Shown here: positions 1 to 8,838 of the stretch, piece after piece
Layout of the letters: every line of letters begins with the position of its first letter
Position numbering within the stretch: the stretch's first letter is position 1
From: GCA-003244245 sp964250265
Lineage (GTDB): Bacteria > Actinomycetota > Actinomycetes > Mycobacteriales > Pseudonocardiaceae
Direction of reading: 5' to 3'
Length of the DNA: 44,467 bases
NCBI GenBank assembly: GCA_964250265.1
Contig: CAXUFG010000009.1
Location: 1 to 44,467 of the forward strand
Notes under the pieces: model-generated
Database searches by the model: none
What the model saw: the letters and a program-made list of their open reading frames with translations, nothing else
What the model was told of the DNA's origin: nothing
Program-made: the position numbers and the translations under genes

Positions 1-834
1 GGATGTCGCGCTCCGCCCCGGCCGGCGGCCGGACCAGGCCGACCACGACGACCAGGTACACAGCCACGACGAAGACGGCCATCCCGGCCACCACAATCGC
101 CTCGACGAGTACCCGCTCGCCGGCCGCGGCGGTGCCCGGCAACCCGCCGCCGAGCACCCCGAGCGGCACCAGAATCAGGCTGCCGAGCGCCCAGGGGGTC
201 AGCTCGGCCGGCACCCCGAGCAGCACGTTCAACGCGAGTAGCACCGAATCGGCCGCCGCGATGGTGACCGCCGCGGCGCCCAGCCACTGGACGAATTGGC
301 GCGCTTCGGTGCTCGCGCGGCGGCAACGCGCCGCCATCGCGACCAGCCCTACCCCGGCCGCGCTCACGGTCGCGGCGACGAGCGCCCCGATACTCGCGGT
401 CTGCCCAGTCATGGCAAGCCAGCCCATCCAGCCCAGCCCACCCGCGGCAACCGCCGCCGCCATGATCCGGCGCATCGGGGTACCCAGCCGCAGCTCGGGC
501 AGGGCGAGGCCGAGCAGCATCCAGGCCGCGATCACCACTGGTGCGGCGGCGAACCAGGCCGACGAGCAGGCTTGGGNNNNNNNNNNACTGCGGTCGCAGC
601 GGCCGGCTCCGGTTTGCCCGCCCGGCGGTAGCTGAGGGCCGTGGCCATCCAGGCGAGCGCCAGCGCGGCGGAGGCGAACCGGATGGCATCCGGCCGCAGC
701 ACCGCATCCACGACCCCCGCAACCGCGGCCGCCGCGGCGAGCACGACGAGCAGCGTGGCGCCCGCCCCGACGCCGCTGCCCGTCGTGGCGCCACCCACTC
801 CGATCCGGGCGCGCACGTCGAGGCTCAAGCCCAT
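1..834 (-). CDS. Sensor histidine kinase-like membrane protein, N-terminal part
   Basis: The reading frame starts at the ATG at 834, five bases after the stop of the upstream permease gene, so the two are probably one operon. The first ~85 residues hold two hydrophobic segments. The frame then meets ten N (577-586). On the far side the coding frame is a different one (W-F-A-A-A-P-V-V onward), which continues open to base 1 with further membrane segments and a charged STEARQF loop. The helix pattern and the final RPPAGAERDI resemble the membrane part of LuxR-paired actinobacterial sensor kinases. The kinase core would lie beyond the left edge and is not seen, so the kinase call is family inference. 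The N run must stand for a gap that is not exactly ten bases. Confidence 0.55.
577..586. other. Assembly gap (10 N)
   Basis: Ten undetermined bases sit inside the sensor-kinase-like gene. The coding frames on the two sides do not match across ten bases, so the number is a placeholder for an unknown length. Confidence 0.98.
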
Positions 835-839
835 GATTC

Positions 840-3251
840 TCACTCCGCCCGCAGGATCTGGTTGACCAGCAGCCGCGCCGCCCGCCGTCCCGGCACCGCG
901 GCGAGCAGGTTGGCGAGCGCGAGTGCGGTGACGGCGACCAGGAGCAGCGCCAGCGCCGTGGCCGGCGGCTGGTAGACCAGCGGCGTGCTCTCGGCGACCA
1001 GCCGCCACACGGTGCGCCCGAGCGCGATCCCCAGCGGGATCCCGAACAGCAGCCCGGCGACGGCCAGCACGGTGGCCTGGGTGACGACGACGCCACGGCA
1101 CTGCCCGCGACTCATCCCCAGCGCCCGCAGCACAGCGAGGTCGTGGCCGCGCCGGCGCACGGCGGTGGCCAGCGCGTGCCCGACCGCGCCGGCTCCCAAC
1201 AGCGCGAGGAACCCGCCCAGCACCGGCAGTACCCGCACGTTGCGGATCTCGCCGAGTCGGCTGGGTGCCGGCAGCGGGTAGACGCCGGCCCGCTGCGCGC
1301 CGGGGACGGCGCCGAGCACCTCTCGGAGGCGGGCGGTGCCCGCCGCCGGATCGACGCCCGCCCGGAAGGCGTACACGGCGCCGTGCCCCTCGAAGCCGCT
1401 GAACAGTGCGTCGTAGCCGCCGGGCAGGACCCACGCCCCCTCGCCGTAGTCGCCGGTGTCCCCGGTGCCCTCGGGGACGAAGCCGATCCCGACCACGCGC
1501 AGAGCCCGGCTCCCGGCGTCGCCGGTGAGGGTGATCGAGGAGCCGACGCTCGCGCCGAGCTGGCGCGCGCTGGTGGGCCCCAGCACCACCTCGCCGTCGG
1601 ACCGCGGCGGCGCTCCGCCGGTGCGCACGATCGGCAGCGGGTCGCCGACCGGGGCGTAGCTGAAGGTCTTCACGGCTGACTCGGCTGCGTAGCCGACGGC
1701 GTAGCGCAGGTCGAGCAACCCACCGATGTCGGGATCAGCGTCCAACGCGGAGAGGATCGGATCGCTCGGTATGAAGTTCTGCCCGGCGTAGCCGAGGTAC
1801 ACCGATCCTGAGGCGTTCTGACCAAAACGCTCCGGGTGCCCCGCGGCGTCGGCGACGCCCGCGGCCACCGTGAACGCCGCGAGGACACCCACCACTCCGG
1901 TCACCGCGCCGAGCAGTGCAGGGCGCACCGGCACCGCGTTGCGCCCCTGGCCGGGTTCCAGCGCGAAGCGGGTACCCACCACCATCGCAACCGGCAACCC
2001 CGCCGAGGCCGCGGCCCGCGCCACCGCGGACGAGCCGGCGACGGCCTGGTGACCGACATTGGCCAGTGCGACCGTGGCGGCAACCGCGGCAACACAGCCG
2101 ATCAGCACGGGCCCGAGTAGCCACCCGGCACCGAGCACCAACCAGTCGGCGTCGAGGCCAGGGTGCGGTTCGTAAGGTGCAGCGGCGCCGAACGGCATCC
2201 ACCGCGACACGAGGATCGCGGCACCGGACCCCACGCCGGTGCCCACAGCTGCGGCGAGGAATGGGCCGGCGGCGGCCGCGAGCGCGGCCTGGCGCGGGGT
2301 CATGCCCAACCCGCGCAGCACCCGCAGGTCGGCCACCGAGCTGGCCGCGTACCGGACGATGAACTGCCCGACCAGCACGATCGCCGCCAGCAATGCAGCA
2401 AGCCCGAACGCGAGCAGCGCGCCGGCCTCGAAGCGCACCACATCACGGGCATGCCGCTCCTTCTCCGGGCCGGAGACCCTGATCCCCGGCTGCCCGGTGA
2501 CCCTCGCCAGGTCGGCCCGGAACGCCGGTAGCGCGGCCGCCCCACCGCGCAGCCGGAGGATCCCGAGATAGTGCCCAAGCTGCTCGTCGCCGAGCAGGTT
2601 CGGCCGGTACCGGGCGAACAGGCCAGCTGAGGGCAGGATCTGACCGGGAGCATCGAGCTCGTCGGCGGAGAAGAACGAGCGGATCACACCGACGATCCTG
2701 ATGGTCAGGACCGGGCCGTCCGCCGCCGGCGGCAGCCGGATCACCCCGGCGGGATCGATGGTCTCCGGTCGGTACAGGCCCAGCTGCACGGTGTCACCGA
2801 CGCCCAGCCCGGACCGCTGCGCGTACCGGGCGGTGATCACGGCCTCATCCGCCCGGGCGGGGTCGGCGGGCCGGCCGGCCAGCACCACGGGACGCTCGAC
2901 CGTCCGCATCACCTCGACATCGGCCGGCAGCTTGTACAGCGTCTCCGCAGGGTCCCCGACCCCGTTGATCGTGTATCGACCGTACGTGATCAGCCCAAGC
3001 GCCTCGACCTGCGGCAACGCCCGGACCGCTGCCCAGTCGAAGCCGGGCTGCGCCGGCTGCACCACAGCGTCGGCGGGCAAGGTCTCGGCAAGCAACCGGT
3101 CGACGGAGGAGGCGCCCCGGCGCGCACCGGCCACCGCCGCCAGCACAGTGGCGGCCGAGATCGCGATGAGCACGGCGAGCATCACCAGTGCACGCAACCG
3201 CCGCCGGCGCTCGATCCGCAGCCAGGCCAGGACGACCCTCACACCGTCCAT
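840..3251 (-). CDS. FtsX-like ABC transporter permease
   Basis: An 803-residue membrane protein with the layout of large actinobacterial FtsX/MacB-type permeases. One N-terminal helix (about residues 20-42, ending VAGARRGASS) is followed by an extracellular region, a three-helix FtsX block near residues 270-410, a second extracellular region with the VGIGFVPEG-type beta segment, and a final three-helix block near 660-800 containing the RRRGHDLAVLRALGM signature. Permeases of this type work with a separate ATP-binding subunit on lipids, peptides or cell-wall regulation; no ATPase gene is in the window. The sensor-kinase-like gene follows after five bases. I chose the ATG at 3251 because the helix starts soon after it; a TTG at 3278 would add nine residues. 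Neither start has a clear ribosome binding site. Confidence 0.85.
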   Translation of the reverse strand: MDGVRVVLAWLRIERRRRLRALVMLAVLIAISAATVLAAVAGARRGASSVDRLLAETLPADAVVQPAQPGFDWAAVRALPQVEALGLITYGRYTINGVGDPAETLYKLPADVEVMRTVERPVVLAGRPADPARADEAVITARYAQRSGLGVGDTVQLGLYRPETIDPAGVIRLPPAADGPVLTIRIVGVIRSFFSADELDAPGQILPSAGLFARYRPNLLGDEQLGHYLGILRLRGGAAALPAFRADLARVTGQPGIRVSGPEKERHARDVVRFEAGALLAFGLAALLAAIVLVGQFIVRYAASSVADLRVLRGLGMTPRQAALAAAAGPFLAAAVGTGVGSGAAILVSRWMPFGAAAPYEPHPGLDADWLVLGAGWLLGPVLIGCVAAVAATVALANVGHQAVAGSSAVARAAASAGLPVAMVVGTRFALEPGQGRNAVPVRPALLGAVTGVVGVLAAFTVAAGVADAAGHPERFGQNASGSVYLGYAGQNFIPSDPILSALDADPDIGGLLDLRYAVGYAAESAVKTFSYAPVGDPLPIVRTGGAPPRSDGEVVLGPTSARQLGASVGSSITLTGDAGSRALRVVGIGFVPEGTGDTGDYGEGAWVLPGGYDALFSGFEGHGAVYAFRAGVDPAAGTARLREVLGAVPGAQRAGVYPLPAPSRLGEIRNVRVLPVLGGFLALLGAGAVGHALATAVRRRGHDLAVLRALGMSRGQCRGVVVTQATVLAVAGLLFGIPLGIALGRTVWRLVAESTPLVYQPPATALALLLVAVTALALANLLAAVPGRRAARLLVNQILRAE

Positions 3252-3417
3252 TGCACGCTGTTCTGCGGCGCGCGCCAAGAGTGGTGGGACTACGCCTGGC
3301 CGGGTGCTGGCATCCCCACAGACAGCGCCCGATGGTGCTGACGCTCCGAATGGGTGCTTACGTGCAGGCGTGGTTCGACACTCGGGTCGACGAGGGGAGC
3401 GAGTGAAGGAGTAACCG

Positions 3418-3798
3418 ATGAGCGGTCCAACCCGTCCGTTGCTTTCGGTTCGGGGTGACGCTCGACAGAGCGTGGCACCCGACTATGTCATCCTGGCCAG
3501 CACGATCGCGGTGTCCCGCGGGTCGAAGCGCGAGGCGGTAGGCACCGCCGCCTCGGCGTTGGAGCGCCTCATCGCTGATCTCACCTCTTTCGGCGGGGTA
3601 GCGCTGGAGGTGGAGACCGGACTTCTTGGCGGCGGTGACAGCGAGCGTTACCGGCTTCTCGGCGGTGCAGCATCAATGACCTCCCTCAGCGGTGGTGGAG
3701 AGTCAGACATACCGTCGCTCGACCCGGTCCCTCAACAGCTGACCGCCGCCATCGAAGCCCGATTCACGGCCACGGGTGTGTCCTTGACCGAGCGCTGA
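3418..3798 (+). CDS. SIMPL (DUF541) domain protein, apparently missing its centre
   Basis: The start is well supported: GAAGGAG lies about seven bases before the ATG. Residues 8-68 match the start of SIMPL/DUF541 proteins (LLSVRGDARQSVAPDY, then SRGSKREAV and the helix ALERLIADL). The last third (SLDPVPQQLTAAIEARF) resembles the C-terminal end that actinobacterial homologues carry after a full domain. The family is usually 200 or more residues long, but this protein has 126. The middle, between VETG and LLGGGD, seems to be absent with the frame kept. It is transcribed divergently from the permease. Function in actinobacteria is unknown. The deletion is judged from memory of the family and not from an alignment. 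Confidence 0.6.
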   Translation: MSGPTRPLLSVRGDARQSVAPDYVILASTIAVSRGSKREAVGTAASALERLIADLTSFGGVALEVETGLLGGGDSERYRLLGGAASMTSLSGGGESDIPSLDPVPQQLTAAIEARFTATGVSLTER

Positions 3799-4146
3799 CC
3801 GGGTCGCCTCCGCCGGAGCCCTATGCCCTTAGAGCCTGTTGGCTGCTGGTCCTGCAAGCTTGTTGATCTGGTAGTCGGTTCTGACGGGCGAAATTTGCTC
3901 ATGGGGAGGAGGACCTCCCCGCCGGTGCTCGCCACCTCAGCTGGACCCAGCGCGTGCTGGTATTGCGTCACGTGCCGCTCTCAGGCGTCCGATGCGGCAC
4001 CTGCTCGCCGTCTGAACCGCCACGCCCGGTTTGCACCGAGAGGCTGGCCAGGTGCTTCGGTGATCGCTGTTCTCGATCGGGTGAATCGGTGATTGGTGAC
4101 TCTGAACGGGCCCGAGACTGTCAGAGTCCGAACATATGGTCGACTC
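3799..4146. other. Gene-free stretch
   Basis: No convincing gene, hairpin or repeat was seen between the SIMPL gene and the 13E12 remnant. The nucleotide composition is less biased than in the neighbouring genes, which fits decayed or inserted DNA. Confidence 0.4.
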
Positions 4147-4797
4147 ATGACAGCGGCGGTGGAGGTCTCTGATGAGGAGGTCGTCGCTGAGCTGCGTGCG
4201 GCGTGGGCGGAGGTCTCTCGGTGTTATGCGCGGTGTTGGGCAGCGATGGCCGAGGTGGGCCGGCGCACCACTCCCGACTGGGAGACCGCGGAGATCGCCG
4301 CCGTGTTGACCTTCACCACCCGCCGTGCAGACTATGAGCTGCGGTGCGCCCAGACCGTGCTGGAGCATTTGCCTCGGGTGCATGCCGCGGTCGCGTCGGG
4401 GGAGTTGGATCATCACAAGGCCCGAGTGTTCACCGATTACCTGGCTATTGTGACCGTGGCCCAGGCGGATCGGATCTGCGCCCGGCTGGTGCCCTTGGCG
4501 GTGGGGTGGACCACCGGGCAGCTGGCCGCCCGGCTGCTGCGCGAGGTGCACGCGATCAATCCCGACTACACCCGCCGCACCTATGCGCAGGCGGTGCGCA
4601 CCCGGGGGGTGCATGGCTATCTGGATCACACCGGCACCGCCGTGCTCACCGGCCACGGACTGCCCGCACCTGAGGCCGCGGCCGCCGCGGCCCGCCTGGA
4701 GACCCTGGCTGATCAGCTGCGCGTGGCCGGGTACCCGGCCACGGTGCACCAGACCCGCGCGGATCTGTACCTGCGGCATATAGCCGCTCCGTCATAG
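4147..4797 (+). pseudogene. 13E12 repeat / DUF222 protein, truncated before its HNH domain
   Basis: The N-terminal ~215 residues of a 13E12-family (DUF222) protein are present. They include the helical segment with TRRADYELRCAQ, the HLPRVHAAVASGELDHHKARVF stretch (residues roughly 77-98), and the NPDYTRRTYAQAVRTRG region. Complete members have 400 or more residues and end in an HNH nuclease domain, which is missing here. The frame stops at a TAG six bases into the end of the convergent glycosyltransferase gene. I chose the ATG at 4147 since the VSDEEVVAELRAAWAE helix starts just after it; an upstream GTG/ATG at 4093 is possible. These genes exist in many scattered copies and recombine easily, so a rearrangement end-point at about 4780-4797 is plausible. 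Probably non-functional. Confidence 0.75.
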
Positions 4798-5928
4798 GAC
4801 CGGTAGCAGTCTGCGCAGCGTGGCGTGGAGGGTCTCGATACCCGGCTCCCGGGTGGGTCCCTCGCCGAGCCTGCCGGTGCGCAGGGTCGCGCGGTCGCGC
4901 ATGGCTTGGCGCAGCAGCGTGACGAGTCCATTGAGGTCGCCATGGTGGACGTGGTGGAAGCGGCGCGTTTCGGGGATCTGAAGCAGCGCTGCGCTCGATG
5001 GGCACAGCGCGATGACGGGAACGCCCGTGGCGAGGTAGTCGTAGATCTTCGCCGGAATGCGGGATTCAACGGCGCTGGTGTGGTCGAGGGTCACGACGGC
5101 GGCATCGGCTCGTTCGAGTCGTTGGTAGAGTTTTCGCCGTGACCCGGACGCCACGACCACCAGCGGATGCCCTGTCGCCTGGGTCAGCTGGGCTTCGACC
5201 GGTGCCGAGACGCCGCCGATGACGGTGAGTTGGGCGACTGCGGGACCGACCTGCTGCAGCGCGTCGGTAAGGATGCCGGGGCCGTTACGCCCGTACCAGT
5301 AGCCGTTCATCACCAGGCGCAGGGGCTCGCCGTTGCGCTCGGGGCGTACCTGAGCGCCGCTCAAACCGCCGATGTCAGCAGTGTCGAAGCCGTTGGGTAC
5401 GGAGATTACGTGGTTCGGTGAGAGCCGCAGGAGCCGGACGAGCAGGTCGCCGAATGCAGGTCCGCCCGCATATACCACTGCGGACACGCGACGCACTGCG
5501 CGTTGTTCGATTGTTCTGGTCACTCGCGCGAGCGTCGGCGGGGTGAGGCGCGCGCTCCACGGGTCGCGGTAGTCCACGACGAGCGGCAGCGGTGGGTCTA
5601 GCGCTATCGCGGCAATCCCGAGCAAGGAAAACGGCGGCACCGACACCACGACGACATCGGCGGCCATCTCGCGCAGTGCCCGGCGCACGCGCCATCCGGT
5701 TAAGGGTTGGACGTCGCCCTCGACTCCGGCGTCCTGCAGCATCGAGCGCACGGTGGCGGGGACGTGCCCGAGCAGCCGCTGCGCCACGGTGGTGGGCGGC
5801 AACGGCGGGTCGATGACGGTGACCTGCCACCCGCGCCGGGTGAGCCCTCGGGAGAAGGCACCGATGCGACTGCCCACCGCGGTATCCCCGTGTGCCCCGA
5901 CGGCGACCAGAGCAACCATTGGGCTCAT
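4792..5928 (-). CDS. Glycosyltransferase, family 4-like
   Basis: A 378-residue GT-B fold enzyme. The N-terminal Rossmann half begins with VALVAVGAHGD and a flexible loop at GDTAVGSRI. Mid-protein marks are VDYRDPWSARL and SVPNGFD. The C-terminal donor-binding half has LRLVMNGYWYGRNGPG and the typical ESRIPAKIYDYLATGVPVIAL (about residues 285-305), where the Glu and Lys usually bind the nucleotide sugar. It probably adds a sugar to a lipid-linked or surface glycan; donor and acceptor cannot be read from sequence. Its ATG overlaps the stop of the THUMP methyltransferase gene (ATGA at 5925-5928), so the two are translationally coupled at the end of a four-gene minus-strand operon. Confidence 0.87.
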   Translation of the reverse strand: MSPMVALVAVGAHGDTAVGSRIGAFSRGLTRRGWQVTVIDPPLPPTTVAQRLLGHVPATVRSMLQDAGVEGDVQPLTGWRVRRALREMAADVVVVSVPPFSLLGIAAIALDPPLPLVVDYRDPWSARLTPPTLARVTRTIEQRAVRRVSAVVYAGGPAFGDLLVRLLRLSPNHVISVPNGFDTADIGGLSGAQVRPERNGEPLRLVMNGYWYGRNGPGILTDALQQVGPAVAQLTVIGGVSAPVEAQLTQATGHPLVVVASGSRRKLYQRLERADAAVVTLDHTSAVESRIPAKIYDYLATGVPVIALCPSSAALLQIPETRRFHHVHHGDLNGLVTLLRQAMRDRATLRTGRLGEGPTREPGIETLHATLRRLLPVL

Positions 5929-7046
5929 GAGTGCGCGGCGGCGGTGTCCTGATCGTGCTGGGGGCTAGGGGCGTCTCGTGCTGGCTCGCGGTGGAAGACC
6001 CAGATCCGGGTGGAGACACCCAGCAGCCGCAGGGGATATGTGCCGGCCAGGTCGAGACCGCTGAGCCCACGGGGGACCGGCGGTGGGACCAGGACCACGA
6101 CGCGGCCACCTGGGCGTGTCACTCGCCCCATCTCGGTCAAGGCCCGCTTGAGCCAGCGGGCTGGATCCTCGACGGGAAACTGCAGCCCGAAAGGAAGGTT
6201 CGACACCACGGCGTCAAAGGTGGCGTCCTGCTGGGGCAGCTTGAGCACATCGGCCCGGTCCACCGCGGCTTGGGGCACGTTCTGGCGCGCGATCGTGACC
6301 GCCTCGGAATCCAGGTCCGAGCCAACAGCCGCCCAGCCGGCTGTGAGCGCTTCGGCCAGGATCGTCCCGGAACCACAGCAGGGGTCCAGCACCCGTCCGG
6401 GCGTCTGGCCCGCCAGGCTCACCATCGCGGCAGCTACGACCGGGCGCAATGCGCCACGCCGCTCGGTTTCCCGGCCGCTGCCGTGCTGGCGCATCCGCTT
6501 GTCGGACAGCCGTAGCCCGGCCACGAATCTGGCCCGCTGGTATTCGAGTACCCACAGCTCCAGGTCAGCCGGGTCTTCCACCCGCCATCGAGGACGCTGC
6601 GCCGCCACCGCAGTGGTGACGGCAGCCCTCAGTTCGGTGCGTCTGAAGCGACTCTCATCGACCACGCGAGCGATCACCCGGTAGCTCATCGAGGAGTTCA
6701 GGTGCCGCACGAACCGGGTCCACACTGACAGGCTGCGCTCCAGCTCGGTCCTGGTCACCAGCGACTCGGCCACCCGCTTGGGCGCGCCACTGCCGGATTC
6801 GGCGAGCGTGACGAACACATCCTCGGCCAGCCGAAGGTCGGTGACGTCGGGCCGTGCGCCGCGGCGCATGCGGAAAAAGACTATGTCGGCCCGGCCGTCA
6901 TTGCCGAGTTCACTGTCGGCTTCGAGATCGGGATTCGCGTCGATCTCCTGCCGCAGCAGCACGCCCAGCCCGGGCAGCGTGGTCGCGAAGAACCCCAGCG
7001 TTCCCGGGCGTTGGTCCGGTTCCGGTCCTCGTTTGCGCTGCCCCAT
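5925..7046 (-). CDS. THUMP-domain class I SAM RNA methyltransferase (Trm/RlmL type)
   Basis: A 373-residue protein with the order expected for THUMP/UPF0020 methyltransferases. A ferredoxin-like/THUMP half covers residues ~15-180 (GFFATTLPGLGVLLRQEI at its start, SYRVIARVVDESRFRRTEL later). The catalytic half begins near 200 with the strong LDPCCGSGTILAEA motif I, then GSDLDSEAV, and the SNLPFG motif IV where most N6/N2 guanine or adenine enzymes have NPPY. It likely modifies tRNA or rRNA. It is odd to find it inside a glycan-type operon: 21 bases after the acetyltransferase and in ATGA overlap with the glycosyltransferase. The family is clear; the exact target is not. Confidence 0.85.
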   Translation of the reverse strand: MGQRKRGPEPDQRPGTLGFFATTLPGLGVLLRQEIDANPDLEADSELGNDGRADIVFFRMRRGARPDVTDLRLAEDVFVTLAESGSGAPKRVAESLVTRTELERSLSVWTRFVRHLNSSMSYRVIARVVDESRFRRTELRAAVTTAVAAQRPRWRVEDPADLELWVLEYQRARFVAGLRLSDKRMRQHGSGRETERRGALRPVVAAAMVSLAGQTPGRVLDPCCGSGTILAEALTAGWAAVGSDLDSEAVTIARQNVPQAAVDRADVLKLPQQDATFDAVVSNLPFGLQFPVEDPARWLKRALTEMGRVTRPGGRVVVLVPPPVPRGLSGLDLAGTYPLRLLGVSTRIWVFHREPARDAPSPQHDQDTAAAHS

Positions 7047-7067
7047 GCGTTGTCACGATACCGGCGG

Positions 7068-8078
7068 TCAGCTGATTGGTGGCATCTGCGGCGCCAGGAT
7101 GACGTCGCGGAGGTGCTGGGGCTGCGCGCCCAGGACGAACTTGTACGGCTCGTCGCCCCGGCCCAGCTCAATGACGCGTACACCCTCGGCCACCGCCATC
7201 CGGGCGGCCTCGGCCAGCAATAGGTGGCTCGCGCCGTATCGGGCGGCTTTCGGCTGGTAGGTGCTCATGTAGAGCAGGTCAACGCCGGGCGACCGGAAGA
7301 ACAGTGCCTGCGCAAGCGACTCGCCGTCGAGATCCAGGCGCGCGAGCAGGCAGCGCCCCTCGGTGGCGAGACCGCGACCGACGTCGGCCAGGAAGTCGGG
7401 GAAACGGGGGTGCCGGTCCATGGCGGGGAGCTCGGTCAGACGTCCCCGGCTGGCCCACGAAGCCAGCCGAGCCCTCGCGAAAGCGGGCAGCGTGGCGCCA
7501 ACCGATACCGGGTCGGTGATGCGCACCACGCGCAGCTGACCGGACCGCTCCAGGCGACGCCGCGCGCTGCGCAGCGTTCGCCGCCGCTCCCGAGACCATC
7601 CCGGAAGGCAGGCCAGCGCGCCGAACTCCTCATCCGGGTCGTCCAATTGTACGAGTGGAGCCGGGCAGCCCCGCCGGCTCCCGACCGCACCTGCCACGAC
7701 ACCACCAGGCCGCACGTCGGCGAGCACCGTCTCGCCGGCACCCGCCACGGTGCGGACCGATCGCAACAGCTTCGAGACTACTTCCGGCTCGGATCGGTCG
7801 CGGTGAACTCGGGCATCGTGCTCATCGCCGAGTGGGCTGCCCACCCACGTAGGGCCGTTCGGGCCGCTGGTGAGGGGCAGCGCGCCAACGAGCACACCAG
7901 CGGTGTCTAGTGCGATCAGCAGCAGAGGCGCTCCAAGGTCGGGAAAAGCCCGCCACCCCGCCAGACACCAGGCTGGTGAGGTGAAGATGTCGCTGGCGCC
8001 CTCGGCGTGCAGGCCCGCCCACTGCTGGGCCAGGTCCTGCGCCTCGTCCACAGAACCCAGCGCGATCACGCGGGTCAC
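7068..8078 (-). CDS. BcsL/CelD-like GNAT acetyltransferase
   Basis: A 336-residue protein resembling the CelD/BcsL (Acetyltransf_6) group: two GNAT-like halves with WCLAGWRAF near residue 37 and a C-terminal half with GRCLLARLDLDGESLAQALFF and YMSTYQPKAARYGASHLLL, ending in IELGRGDEPYKFVLG. That last motif (RGDExYK) is typical of the family and supports the call. Members act in exopolysaccharide or glycolipid modification, or as FemAB-like acyl/aminoacyl transferases. The GTG start overlaps the stop of the preceding methyltransferase gene (GTGA at 8075-8078). The context of glycosyltransferases supports a role in decorating a glycan. Confidence 0.82.
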   Translation of the reverse strand: MTRVIALGSVDEAQDLAQQWAGLHAEGASDIFTSPAWCLAGWRAFPDLGAPLLLIALDTAGVLVGALPLTSGPNGPTWVGSPLGDEHDARVHRDRSEPEVVSKLLRSVRTVAGAGETVLADVRPGGVVAGAVGSRRGCPAPLVQLDDPDEEFGALACLPGWSRERRRTLRSARRRLERSGQLRVVRITDPVSVGATLPAFARARLASWASRGRLTELPAMDRHPRFPDFLADVGRGLATEGRCLLARLDLDGESLAQALFFRSPGVDLLYMSTYQPKAARYGASHLLLAEAARMAVAEGVRVIELGRGDEPYKFVLGAQPQHLRDVILAPQMPPIS

Positions 8079-8767
8079 CCGCTGGGACGGTAGGAGCCAT
8101 AGTCGAACTGGGCGAAGTACTCCTGCAGCATCGGGATGATCTGCTCCTGCCCCGAGAACGACAGCTCACGCGCCCGGATGGCGTCCTCCCAGTGCACGGC
8201 GGTGGTCCAGATGCGCTGGTCGGTCCGCCAGCGCAGCGAAACATCCGGGGGGATGAACTCGATCAGGCAAAGCCAGACCTGTTTGGGGACGAAGAGCAAT
8301 TCCCCGTCCTTGCGCAGCACGATCCACCGGTGCTTCTCATAACCGGGATAGCGGTGCGTGAGCGGCCCGACATCGACGTCGTAGGTGCACTCGATCCAGG
8401 CGGAAGGCACTTCGACATAACCACGCCGCGCGACTCTGCCCAGCTCCTTGCACACCACGATGGGGTCCCGGATGTCTTCCAGGGTCTGGCCGCAGAAGGC
8501 GAAGTCGAACGCCCCATCGGGGAACGGCCAGGGCGTCTCACAAATGTCGAACTGGTGCCAGGTGCGCGACGTGTACCGCTCCCGGCCTGGGCCGAGCCGA
8601 CCGCCCCCAGCCCGCGTCTGATAGGGCAGCAGATCGATGACGTGGTCGGCGCGGTTGAGCGGCTTCCACCAGCCGCCGACGTCCACGACCAGGTCACCGG
8701 ACTCGATTCTGGCCAGCGCGGCTGCCAAGTTCTCAGGGTGCGGATCCGGGAATCTCGGCAGCTGCAC
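8075..8767 (-). CDS. Class I SAM-dependent methyltransferase
   Basis: A 230-residue protein of the type 11 methyltransferase kind. VVDVGGWWKPLNRADHVIDL (residues ~28-47) serves as motif I with an unusual GGWWKP loop, FDICETPWPFPDGAFDFAFC is the motif II region, and QTLEDIRDP follows where many relatives have an EHL/D helix. Later it has RYPGYEKHRWIVL, seen in some glycan-cluster methyltransferases. It starts at a GTG at 8767 and is the first gene of the minus-strand operon. The divergent glycosyltransferase starts 71 bases away, so promoters for both directions must lie at 8768-8838. The substrate is unknown; a sugar or glycolipid is likely from context. Confidence 0.8.
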   Translation of the reverse strand: MQLPRFPDPHPENLAAALARIESGDLVVDVGGWWKPLNRADHVIDLLPYQTRAGGGRLGPGRERYTSRTWHQFDICETPWPFPDGAFDFAFCGQTLEDIRDPIVVCKELGRVARRGYVEVPSAWIECTYDVDVGPLTHRYPGYEKHRWIVLRKDGELLFVPKQVWLCLIEFIPPDVSLRWRTDQRIWTTAVHWEDAIRARELSFSGQEQIIPMLQEYFAQFDYGSYRPSG

Positions 8768-8838
8768 ACCCGCAGCCTAGGCTGCCCCCTCGAGTTATTC
8801 GGAGTGCCGCAGTCCAGCGAGCGGTTAATCTTTCCGCG

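Noticed and set aside
532..1434. A 300-codon minus frame crossing the N gap
   Set aside because: Only its part before the gap (834 to 587) is coding; the rest runs antiparallel to or out of frame with the permease.
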